Source: Bacteroidales bacterium | GTDB lineage: Bacteria; Bacteroidota; Bacteroidia; Bacteroidales; UBA932 | Assembly: GCA_024681565.1 (NCBI GenBank) | Contig: JAILAO010000069.1 | Coordinates: forward strand, 1 to 16,713 | DNA: 16,713 bases | Reading direction: 5' to 3' | Shown: piece by piece, positions 7,240-15,500 of the stretch | How the letters are laid out: the number at the start of each line of letters is the position of its first letter | Position numbering within the stretch: the first letter of the stretch is position 1 | Translations under genes and position numbers: made by a program | Notes under the pieces: model-generated | The model's input: the letters and a program-made list of their open reading frames with translations, nothing else | Database searches by the model: none | Told to the model about the DNA's origin: nothing

Positions 7240-9642
7240 ATGAAAAGGGCATTTTATTTCCTCTTACCGCTTATTATACTGGCGGGCGGCTGCATGAAAG
7301 ACCAGATCACGGTCTCCGATGCAGAAGAAGGCGTCAGTGTTTCGTGCGATGTCTTGAACGCAGACATTGCGGTACTCCAGACCCTGATTACCGAGATCGG
7401 GGCCGGAAGTACCGTTACCTCTTATAGTGATGGCAAGATCACATTCTCTTCCGGAACGACGGTCACGGTCACCGCGCGGACCGCATATGATTTCTCCTAC
7501 GAGAATCCCGTCGTCTCCGCTTCCGGCGACTACTGGTCCCTGGACGGGACGCAGCTCTCCGTCAAGGTGGCTGACGAAGCCATCAAACTCAAGGGAGAAG
7601 ACGGCGCCTGGTATGTTTACTACAGCTCTTCCTGGCATGAGCTCGGGGACGTCACGTCGGGTTCCAGCATTCCGGTTTTCGAAGCCGTTTCCGAGTCTTC
7701 GAGCACCGGAGCGGTCAGTGTAACCCTCTCCGACGGCACCGTCCTCAGCGTCGAGGCTTACCAGGGATCCGACAGCATTGAGCTCAACAGCACATCCGCT
7801 ACGGTGGACAAGGCCGGCGGCGCGGTCGTCGTGACCGTGACTTCGAGTGACAGCTGGACGGCAACGGTCAGTGACAGCTGGCTCTCCCTCAACGCCACTT
7901 CCGGTTCCTCCGGAGACAAGGTCACCGCTACGGCAAGCGCCAATACCGGCAGCAAGCGCACCGCCACCGCTACCTTTACCTGCGGGGCCGTGTCCGCAAC
8001 CCTGACGGTCACCCAGTCCGGTGAAACCGACTCGATCACATCCTCCGACACGGAACAGTCCGAAGACAATGTCGGCACGGTCAGCTTCGACCGCACCATC
8101 TCCATCACCTTCTCCTCTTCCGGCAGCGCAAGCGTTTCCGGTGACGACAACGGCGTCGTTACGGTCAGCGGCAATGACGTGACCGTCAAGAACGCCGACT
8201 ATGACGAGAAGGTCATCTACGAACTCTCCGGTACGACCTCCGACGGTTTCTTCAAACTCTACAGCGCCAACAAGCAGGCCATCGTCCTCAACGGCGTGAG
8301 CATCACGAACAAGAGCGGCGCGGCCATCAACGTCCAGAGCAACAAGCGCACCTTCGTCGTAGTCAACGGCACCAACAAGCTTGCGGACGGCTCCAGCTAT
8401 TCCGACACGCCCTCCGACGAGGATGAAAAGGCGGCCCTCTTCTCTGAAGGGCAGCTCATCTTCAGCGGCAGCGGCTCCCTCTCCGTGACCGCGACCGGCA
8501 AGGCCGGCATCACCTCCGACGACTATGTCCGCTTCATGTCCAGTCCGACCGTTACGGTCAACAGCACCGCCGGTCACGGCGTGCGCGGCAAAGACGCCGT
8601 CACCGTCTCCAACGGCATGATCGACATCACCGTCAGCGCGGCGGGCAAGAAGGGCATCAGCTCCGACGGCACCGTGACCTTCGACGGCGGCGAGACCGAC
8701 ATCACCGTCTCCGGCGGCGTGGACACCTCCGACAGCAGCGATCTGTCCGGTTCGGCCGGCATCAAGTCCGACGGCATCTTCACGATGAATTCCGGCAGCC
8801 TGACCATCACCAACTCCGGCCAGGGCGGCAAGGGCATCAGCGGCGACGTCCAGGGCTACTTCAACGGCGGTACCGTCTCCGTGACGGTCAGCGGTTCCAA
8901 CTATGGATCCAGCGGCGGCAACCAGTTCGGCAAAGCCAGCTCTTCCTCCGACAACTCCGTGGCGGCCAAGGGCATCAAGTTCGACGGCGACCTCGCCATC
9001 ACCGGCGGCAACATCAGCGCCGTGGCCAAGAATCACGAGGCCATCGAGTCCAAGGGCACCATCGAGATATCGGGCGGTTATACCTACGCCAACTCTTCCG
9101 ACGACGCCATCAATGCGGCCAGCCACCTGACCATTACCGACGGATATGTCTGCGCCTACTCTACCGGCAATGACGGTATCGACTCCAACGGCAACATGTA
9201 TATCAAGGGCGGTGTCATCTACGCCATCTGCTCCGGCGGCGCCGAAGTGGCTCTCGATGCCAACACCGAAGGCGGCTACAAGCTCTATGTCAGCGGCGGC
9301 ACCCTGTTCGCCCTGGGCAGCCTTGAGAACGGTGCTACCCTCACCCAGAGCTGTTACTCCGGTTCCTGGAGTTCCAACACCTGGTATTCCATGACGGTCG
9401 GTTCCTCGACCTATGCCTTCAAGACTCCGTCCAGCGGCGGCACCGGCCTGGTCGTCTCCGGCTCTTCCCAGCCTACGGTCAAATCCGGCGTGAGCGTCTC
9501 CGGCGGCACGAGTATCTTCAACGGCATGGGCCTCATCTCCCCGACGGTCTCCGGCGGCAGCAGCCTCTCGCTTTCCACCTATTCCGGAGGCAGCAGCAGC
9601 GGTGGCCCTGGTGGAAACGGTGGCGGTCCCGGCGGATGGTAG
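7240..9642 (+). CDS. Surface lipoprotein with BACON and Cthe_2159-like carbohydrate-binding beta-helix domain
   Basis: An 800-residue exported lipoprotein. The N-terminus MKRAFYFLLPLIILAGGC is a lipoprotein signal with Cys18 as the lipidated residue; the GTG at 7219 is rejected because ATG 7240 gives this clean signal. Residues about 45-175 are beta-rich (SDGKITFSSG, SDGTVLSVEAY) and recall DUF4988-type N-terminal modules. A BACON domain covers about 178-261 (SATVDKAGGAVVVTVTSSDS, SWLSLN, LTVTQSG). From about 280 to 770 repeated turns such as KKGISSDGTVTFDGG and GNDGIDSNGNMYIKGG form a right-handed beta-helix of the DUF4353/Cthe_2159 type, known to bind acidic polysaccharide with calcium. The tail is Gly/Pro-rich and ends in GGW. 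It is very rich in Ser, Thr and Gly. It heads the cluster with the VTC and DUF4956 genes. Confidence 0.88.
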   Translation: MKRAFYFLLPLIILAGGCMKDQITVSDAEEGVSVSCDVLNADIAVLQTLITEIGAGSTVTSYSDGKITFSSGTTVTVTARTAYDFSYENPVVSASGDYWSLDGTQLSVKVADEAIKLKGEDGAWYVYYSSSWHELGDVTSGSSIPVFEAVSESSSTGAVSVTLSDGTVLSVEAYQGSDSIELNSTSATVDKAGGAVVVTVTSSDSWTATVSDSWLSLNATSGSSGDKVTATASANTGSKRTATATFTCGAVSATLTVTQSGETDSITSSDTEQSEDNVGTVSFDRTISITFSSSGSASVSGDDNGVVTVSGNDVTVKNADYDEKVIYELSGTTSDGFFKLYSANKQAIVLNGVSITNKSGAAINVQSNKRTFVVVNGTNKLADGSSYSDTPSDEDEKAALFSEGQLIFSGSGSLSVTATGKAGITSDDYVRFMSSPTVTVNSTAGHGVRGKDAVTVSNGMIDITVSAAGKKGISSDGTVTFDGGETDITVSGGVDTSDSSDLSGSAGIKSDGIFTMNSGSLTITNSGQGGKGISGDVQGYFNGGTVSVTVSGSNYGSSGGNQFGKASSSSDNSVAAKGIKFDGDLAITGGNISAVAKNHEAIESKGTIEISGGYTYANSSDDAINAASHLTITDGYVCAYSTGNDGIDSNGNMYIKGGVIYAICSGGAEVALDANTEGGYKLYVSGGTLFALGSLENGATLTQSCYSGSWSSNTWYSMTVGSSTYAFKTPSSGGTGLVVSGSSQPTVKSGVSVSGGTSIFNGMGLISPTVSGGSSLSLSTYSGGSSSGGPGGNGGGPGGW

Positions 9643-9666
9643 AATAACCCTTAAAATGAAACGGAT

Positions 9667-10077
9667 ATGAAAAAGATAGCAATGATTGCAGCTGCGCTGC
9701 TGCTGACGGTCTCGGGCGCCTTTGCACAGAAGACCACCCCGAAGATCAACAAGAAAAACCTGGTCATCAAGGAATGGAACACCGATGTCAAGACCAACGC
9801 CAAGGTCCTGGACCACGTGACCACCTACAATGCAGACGGCAAGAAGATCGAAGAGATCGAGTACGGCCAGAACAAACAGAAATGGCGCAAACGCTATGAA
9901 TACGACGCCTCCGGTCGGGTCAGCATCGAATCCGTGTACAACGAAAGCAACAAGCTGGACAACTACAAGAAATTCGAATACAACGAATTCGGCCGCAAGA
10001 AGACGCAGTACACCTATAATCCGAAAGGAAAGCTCCTTACCATCAAGGTCTATGAATACATCGCTGAAGAGACTTGA
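9667..10077 (+). CDS. Small secreted protein with YD/MORN-like beta-hairpin repeats
   Basis: A 136-residue protein with a Sec signal peptide (MKKIAMIAAALLLTVSGAFA, cut after Ala20). The mature part is Lys-rich and carries at least three short repeats of the form YxxxGK..EExxY: YNADGKKIEEIEY, YDASGRVSIESVY, and YNEFGRKKTQYTYNPKGK. These resemble YD/Rhs-type or MORN-like beta-hairpin repeats found in periplasmic Bacteroidota proteins. The function is unknown. It lies 24 bases after the lipoprotein, and its last 26 bases overlap the start of the VTC gene, so it is part of the same operon. Its positive charge would suit binding an anionic polymer, which is inference only. Confidence 0.82.
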   Translation: MKKIAMIAAALLLTVSGAFAQKTTPKINKKNLVIKEWNTDVKTNAKVLDHVTTYNADGKKIEEIEYGQNKQKWRKRYEYDASGRVSIESVYNESNKLDNYKKFEYNEFGRKKTQYTYNPKGKLLTIKVYEYIAEET

Positions 10078-10846
10078 AGCCATCCTGGAAACCTTCTCCC
10101 CGATTCACCTCGGGGAGATGGATTCCATCAAGTTGATGAACCGGATCGACACCAAATACCTCACGACGGAGGCCATCCTGGCCGACATCCTGACAGACGC
10201 GGTGCGCCGGGGCTACCGGGCGCTGGAGACCGAGGGGACGAAGATCAGTTCCTACGACTCCCTCTATTTCGACACCCCGGAGCTGCAGATGTTCCTCGAC
10301 CACCACAACCGGCGCCTGGTGCGCCAGAAGGTCCGCACGAGGACCTACGTGGGAAGCGGCCAGACTTTCCTGGAGATCAAGCGCAAGAACAACCGGGGCC
10401 GCACCCGCAAGAAGCGGACGGAGATCGACCCGGCGGCCTTCAAGGCTTTCCGCAAGGACCCGGGCGCGATGGCCCTGATGGAGAAATACTGCGATTTCCC
10501 TTCCGACATCCTGTCCCCGGCCCTCGAGACGGTTTTCCGCCGGATCACCCTGGTCAACGCCGCCAAGACAGAGCGCCTGACCATCGACACGGCCCTCTGC
10601 TTCATCAATCACCGGACGGGCCGCGAGATTTCCCTCCGGGACGCGGTGATCATCGAGCTGAAGCAGGACGGCCGCGCGGAGAGCGAGATGAAGGACATCC
10701 TGCTGGACCACCGGGTCAAACCGGTCCGCGTGAGCAAATACTGCATCGGGACGACCCTCACGGACCCGGAGGTCAAAAGCAACCGGTTCAAGCTGAAAGT
10801 CAGAAAAATAGAAAAAACAATCCATAAAAAACTCATTACAAAATGA
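10052..10846 (+). CDS. VTC domain-containing polyphosphate polymerase-like protein
   Basis: A 264-residue cytosolic protein consisting of one VTC domain, the tunnel fold that makes polyphosphate from nucleoside triphosphate in yeast Vtc4 (a CYTH/triphosphate-tunnel relative). The basic tunnel motifs are present: MNRIDTKY (R31, D33, K35), YFDT (72-75), RQKVRTRTY (91-99), FLEIKRKN (E108, K110, K112), ERLTID (174-179), the likely metal-binding Glu202 (IIELKQDG) and SKY (K229). All look intact. The tail is strongly basic. The start at 10052 restores the family's FSPIHLGEMDSIKLMNR lead-in and overlaps the previous gene by 26 bases. The stop overlaps the DUF4956 start as ATGA, matching the common VTC-DUF4956 pairing. 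Bacterial activity and product for this subgroup are not established here. Confidence 0.92.
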   Translation: MNTSLKRLEAILETFSPIHLGEMDSIKLMNRIDTKYLTTEAILADILTDAVRRGYRALETEGTKISSYDSLYFDTPELQMFLDHHNRRLVRQKVRTRTYVGSGQTFLEIKRKNNRGRTRKKRTEIDPAAFKAFRKDPGAMALMEKYCDFPSDILSPALETVFRRITLVNAAKTERLTIDTALCFINHRTGREISLRDAVIIELKQDGRAESEMKDILLDHRVKPVRVSKYCIGTTLTDPEVKSNRFKLKVRKIEKTIHKKLITK

Positions 10847-11610
10847 TACAAACCGACATCCTGGGCGACTACAATATCGCTGATGAAGAGGTCTTCGACG
10901 TACAGACCATCACCGACGCCATGATGACCACGGGCCAGAGCCTGACCGAACTGGGAATCCGCTTCCTGCTGAACCTGGTGGTCTGCTGGATCCTGGTCCA
11001 GTTCTTCTACTACCGCAAGAGCCGCCGCCGCGACTACTACTTCACCTTCATGGCCTTCTCTTCCGCGATGGTCCTGCTCCTCTACATGATGGGCAACGCC
11101 GAGGTCGGCGTGGGTCTGACCCTGGGTCTGTTCGCCATCTTCGGCGTGATCCGCTACCGGACGGAGACCGTTCCGATCCGCGAGATGACCTATCTCTTCG
11201 TCATCATCGCGCTGGCCGCGCTCAACGGACTCTCTCCCATCTATCACCTGGTCGGCGCCGCTTCGGATGCACCCCATTATGTGCTCAATCCCGGTTCCGT
11301 CGCCATCACCGTCCTGGCCAACCTGCTGGTGGTCGTCCTGATCTGGGTGCTGGAGAGCGGACGCTTCCTGGCCCATACTTCCACCAAGCTGGTTCTTTAC
11401 GACCGGATCGAAATGATCGTGCCGGAGCGCCGTGCCGAACTGATCGACGACCTGCAGAAACGCCTCGGCTTCAAGATCGACAACCTGGAGATCGGCCACG
11501 TGGACTTCCTCAAGGATGCCGCCTTCATCAAGGTCTATTATACGCTCGAAAAAGGGCAGGTCGCCAGCATCGACCAGCTTACCAAAGCCAAAGATTTTGT
11601 AGAACAATAA
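10843..11610 (+). CDS. DUF4956 domain membrane protein, VTC partner
   Basis: A 255-residue inner-membrane protein with four or five hydrophobic spans (about 35-56, 65-83, 87-103, 112-130 and 151-170). The family core GLTLGLFAIFGVIRYRTETV (91-110) is followed by PIREMTYLF. The soluble C-terminal domain (about 185-255) is alpha/beta. The core is loosely reminiscent of MgtC-type proteins. It starts inside the stop of the VTC gene (ATGA at 10843-10846), so the two are translationally coupled. By analogy with the yeast VTC complex, where a membrane part accompanies the polymerase domain, DUF4956 may thread or export the nascent chain. That role is inference. Confidence 0.92.
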   Translation: MIQTDILGDYNIADEEVFDVQTITDAMMTTGQSLTELGIRFLLNLVVCWILVQFFYYRKSRRRDYYFTFMAFSSAMVLLLYMMGNAEVGVGLTLGLFAIFGVIRYRTETVPIREMTYLFVIIALAALNGLSPIYHLVGAASDAPHYVLNPGSVAITVLANLLVVVLIWVLESGRFLAHTSTKLVLYDRIEMIVPERRAELIDDLQKRLGFKIDNLEIGHVDFLKDAAFIKVYYTLEKGQVASIDQLTKAKDFVEQ

Positions 11611-11622
11611 ACCCGCCGCACC

Positions 11623-12420
11623 ATGAAAACCAGATACCTGCTTTTTGTTTCCCTGATGTTAATCCCGGCCCTCGGCAGTGCGCAGGGGACCGTGAATGCC
11701 CTGGAAAATGATTTCGCGACCCGCACTTCCATCGCCGTCGACAAGAAACTCGCCAAGGGCTTCCATCTCTCCGCGGAATACGAGCTCCGCACGGAGAATG
11801 CGCTCTCCAAGATCGACCGTCACCAGTTCTCGGTCGGCCTGGACTACAAGTTCAACAACTGGCTCAAGGGAGGTCTTTCCTATACCTTCTTCGACCGTTA
11901 CGGCACCAATGCCGGCTGGGAACCCCGTCACCGCCTCTCCGGCTCGCTCACGTTCGGCTACCGGCTCGGAGACTGGCGTTTCTCGCTCCGTGAACTGGTA
12001 CAGGTCACGCACAAGACCGAGGATCTCAACGTCTATCAGGAGACCCGCAACCTGGTCGCGCTCAAGTCGCGTTTCAAGATCCAGTACAAGGGTTTTGCCA
12101 ATGTGGAGCCGTATGCTTTCTTCGAGCTGCGGAATGTCTTCAACGACCCGTCCTGCTCTGCGACGTACACGTCCTCTACGGGTACGTACAGCGATTACAC
12201 CTTCCTCGGCTACGGAGACACCTATCTGAACCGCTACCGCGGAGCCCTGGGTCTCGAATGGAAGATTTCCCAAAACCACGCCATCGATTTCTACGGACTC
12301 TTCGATTATTGCTACGACAAGAACATCGATACCAACCAGGAAGGTACGAAGCTCAAGAGTCTCACCTACGATCAGAAATTCCTTACAACGGTAGGAATTG
12401 GCTATAAGTTTTCTTTCTGA
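11623..12420 (+). CDS. DUF2490 outer-membrane beta-barrel protein
   Basis: A 265-residue exported protein. The signal peptide is MKTRYLLFVSLMLIPALGSA with Gln next. The mature part shows alternating hydrophobic/polar beta strands with many aromatic residues: DYKFNNWLKGGLSYTFFDRY, WRFSLRELVQVTHK, and the final VGIGYKFSF. The last residue is Phe, the usual end of an outer-membrane barrel. This fits the DUF2490 family, whose function is unknown. It follows DUF4956 after 12 bases and is the last gene before a strong terminator. A porin or anchor in the outer membrane for the cluster's product is possible but not shown. Confidence 0.9.
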   Translation: MKTRYLLFVSLMLIPALGSAQGTVNALENDFATRTSIAVDKKLAKGFHLSAEYELRTENALSKIDRHQFSVGLDYKFNNWLKGGLSYTFFDRYGTNAGWEPRHRLSGSLTFGYRLGDWRFSLRELVQVTHKTEDLNVYQETRNLVALKSRFKIQYKGFANVEPYAFFELRNVFNDPSCSATYTSSTGTYSDYTFLGYGDTYLNRYRGALGLEWKISQNHAIDFYGLFDYCYDKNIDTNQEGTKLKSLTYDQKFLTTVGIGYKFSF

Positions 12421-12437
12421 AAAACTTCATGCCCTTG

Positions 12438-12461
12438 ATAAAAAAAGAGCCTTCTGGCTCT
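12438..12461 (-). terminator. Rho-independent terminator of dnaE
   Basis: The stem AGAGCC/GGCTCT (12446-12451 with 12456-12461) has a 4-base loop. Read on the minus strand, it is followed by a run of seven T (12446-12440). It lies 75 bases past the dnaE stop. Confidence 0.75.
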
Positions 12462-12480
12462 AAAGCCTAAACTTACCGTG

Positions 12481-12514
12481 CCCCGGAGCGGCGTGAGCCG
12501 TACCGGGGTTTTTT
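12481..12514 (+). terminator. Strong rho-independent terminator of the lipoprotein-DUF2490 operon
   Basis: An outer stem CCCCGG/CCGGGG (12481-12486 with 12503-12508) encloses an inner stem CGGC/GCCG (12489-12492 with 12497-12500) and a GTGA loop. A run of six T (12509-12514) follows. It ends transcription 60 bases after the DUF2490 stop and also separates this cluster from dnaE. Confidence 0.88.
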
Positions 12515-12535
12515 CTGTACGCTTGCCGGGGAACG

Positions 12536-15500
12536 TTATTTGTGCGAGACGCTGTAGCTTACGCCGAGATTCTGGAGCGCGGAGATGAACTCTTCGCAGA
12601 CGGAGACAGAGAATTTCTTGGAGTAGAACTCGAGATTGTAGCCGGTGGTCTTGTCGTGGAGGAACAGCGAGAGCGGTGTCTTGCCTTTGCTGTGCTTGAG
12701 GAGCCTGACGAGCTTTTCCCGGAACTCCGGGGAGAGCCGGTCGGAATCCAGGATGATATTGAAGGCCGTGATGAGGTCTTCGCCGAGATTGCCCAGCAGG
12801 GTGATTTTCTTGATCTTGAAGCCGTAGGGGGCGCGCTTGCCCTGGGCGCGTTCCTCGGGCTTGACGAAATAGCGGGCGACGATGTCGCCTTCGATGAAGA
12901 TCTGTGCATGCAGCTGCATGAACGGCAGCCAGGCCTGGTAGTCCTTGCCGAAGAGCGCGAACTCGAAGGTGCCGCTGTAGTCCTCCACGACGACGCGGGC
13001 TCCCTGTGAGCCGTTGCGTGTCGTCAGGGTCTTGACATCCGTCACGATACCGGCGACGGTGGCCTTGCCGGCCTTGTCCCGGCTTTCACATTCGTCGATG
13101 CGGGCCTGCAGGCCGGACATCTGGCAGTCCGCGAAGGTCTCGATCTCGAAACGGTAGCGGTCCAGCGGGTGGGAGGACAGATACATGCCGACGTATTCCT
13201 TTTCCTGCTGGAGCAGGGACAGGATGTCCTCTTCGCCGGACATGACCGGCGCTTCCGGCCGGACGGGCCTGAGTTCCTCCACCTCTCCGAAAAGCGAATT
13301 GGCCGAGTCCAGCTGGTCGTTGCGGTAGAGGTAGGCGTATTTGACGATCTCGTCGATGAACAGCTCGTCGTTCTTGCAGGGCAGGAAATACTGCGAGCGC
13401 TTGTAGCCGAAGGAGTCGAGCGCGCCGGAATACACCAGCGTCTCCAGGCTGCGGCGGTTCAGCATCTCCGCCATGCGCTCCACGAAGTCGAACAGGTCTG
13501 CGAAGGCCCCGTGTTCCGTACGCTCCCGGATGATGGCTTCCACGACGTTTTCGCCGAAGCCCTTGAGGCCGCCGAGGCCGTAGCGGATATCTCCCTGGCG
13601 GTTGACGGAGAACTGGGCGTCGGACTCGTTGACATCCGGGCTGAGTACCTTGATGCCGGCCTTGCGGCAGTCTGCCATGATCTCCTTGAGCTCGTCCATG
13701 TTGGAGATGTTCTGCGTCAGGTTGGACGCCTGGAACTCCGACGGATAGTGGGCCTTGATCCAGGCGGTCTGGTAGCTCACCCAGGCGTAGCAGGTGGCGT
13801 GGGACTTGTTGAACGCATATTTGGCGAAGGCCTCCCAGTCAGACCAGATCTTGTTCAGGACGCCCTCCGGATGTCCGTTGGCGAGCGCACCCTTCATGAA
13901 GGATTCCTTGAGCGAGTCGAGCACCGACTTCTGCTTCTTACCCATTGCCTTGCGGAGTTTGTCCGCCTTGCCCTTGGAGAATCCCGCGAGTTTCTGCGAC
14001 AGGCGCATCACCTGTTCCTGATAGACCGTGACGCCGTAGGTTTCCTTCAGCAGCTCCTCCATCTCGGGGAGGTCGTAGTGGATCTTGGACGGGTCGTTCT
14101 TGCCGGCCACGAAATCCGGGATGTAGTCCATCGGCCCCGGACGGTAGAGGGCGTTCATGGCGATGAGGTCCTCGAACCGCTCGGGATGCAGGCGGATCAG
14201 CCACTCCTTCATGCCGCCGGATTCGAACTGGAAGATGCTCTTGGTATCGCCGCGGGCATAGAGGTCATAGACTGCCGGATCGTCGATCGGGATCTTTTCG
14301 ATGTCGATCTCCTTGCCGAAACGTTTCTTGACGAGGGCCAGGGCCCGGTCGATGATGGAGAGGGTCTTGAGGCCCAGGAAGTCCATCTTGAGCATGCCCA
14401 CATCCTCGATCTTGGTCCCTTCGTACTGGCTTACCCAGACTTCCTGTCCCGTGGCCTTGTCCGTGCCCATCGTGATGGGGATGTAGTCCGTGAGGTTGCC
14501 GCGGCCGATGATCATCGCGCAGGCATGGATGCCCGTCTGGCGGATGCAGCCCTCCAGTTTGAGGGCGTACTCGAGGACTTCCCGCACCAGCGGTTCCCCG
14601 TCTTCGTATTCGTGCCGGAGTTCCTTGACGTACTTGACGCTGTTGGCCAGCGTGGGCTTGTATTCTTTGTCCTCGCCGTTCTCCCGGACGATGATGGGAC
14701 GGTCCGGAATCATCTTGGTGAGGCGGTTGGACTCCGGGATGGGAAGGTTGGAGATGCGCGCGACATCCTTGACCGCCAGTTTGGCGGCCATGGTGCCGAA
14801 AGTAATGACGTGGGAGATATGGTCGGCGCCGTAACGGTCCTGTACATACTGGATCACGCGGTAGCGTCCCTCGTCGTCGAAGTCCACGTCGATATCCGGC
14901 ATCGAGATGCGTTCCGGGTTGAGGAAACGCTCGAACAGGAGGTCGTATCGGATCGGGTCGAGGTTGGTGATGCCGAGGCAGTAGGCCACGCAGGAGCCGG
15001 CGGCGGAGCCGCGCCCCGGGCCCACGGACACGCCGTTGCGGCGTCCCCAGTTGATGAAGTCCTGGACAATCAGGAAATAGTCCGGGAAACCCATGTAGGA
15101 GATCGTCATCAGCTCGAAATGCAGGCGGTCCCGCTGCTCGTCCGTCAGGCTGTCCCCGTAGCGCATCCGCGCGCCTTCGTAGGTCAGGTGGCAGAGATAG
15201 GCCACGGAGCGGCAGAATTCGTCGCCGCGGTAGGTCTTGACCTCGTTGCCTCCGGCGTCCTTGGAGACGTCGTATTTGCCGTTCTCGATGATGTCGGCAT
15301 ACTTCTCCAGGTGCGTGTCGATCCGGGCGAGGAAGTCCTCCGGAAGCTCGAATTTGGGCAGGACGTGCCCGCGGTTGATCTCATAGCGTTCCACCTTGCC
15401 GAGTACCTCCAGCGTATTGGCGAGCGCCTCCGGGTGCTCCGGGAACAGGGCCGCCATCTCCTCTTCGCTTTTGAGATACTCCTGCTGGGTATAGCGCAGG

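Noticed and set aside
8500..9300. DNA-level tandem repeats or a CRISPR-like array in the lipoprotein gene
   Set aside because: The similarity is at protein level (beta-helix turns of unequal length). The DNA copies are diverged and in frame, with no fixed repeat/spacer pattern.
7264..10083. A very long open frame (939 codons) antisense to the beta-helix lipoprotein gene
   Set aside because: It arises from the GC-rich, repetitive Ser/Gly/Thr codons of the sense gene. Its translation is low-complexity Gly/Asp/Val sequence with no recognisable domain, and the sense frame has a clean signal peptide and domains.
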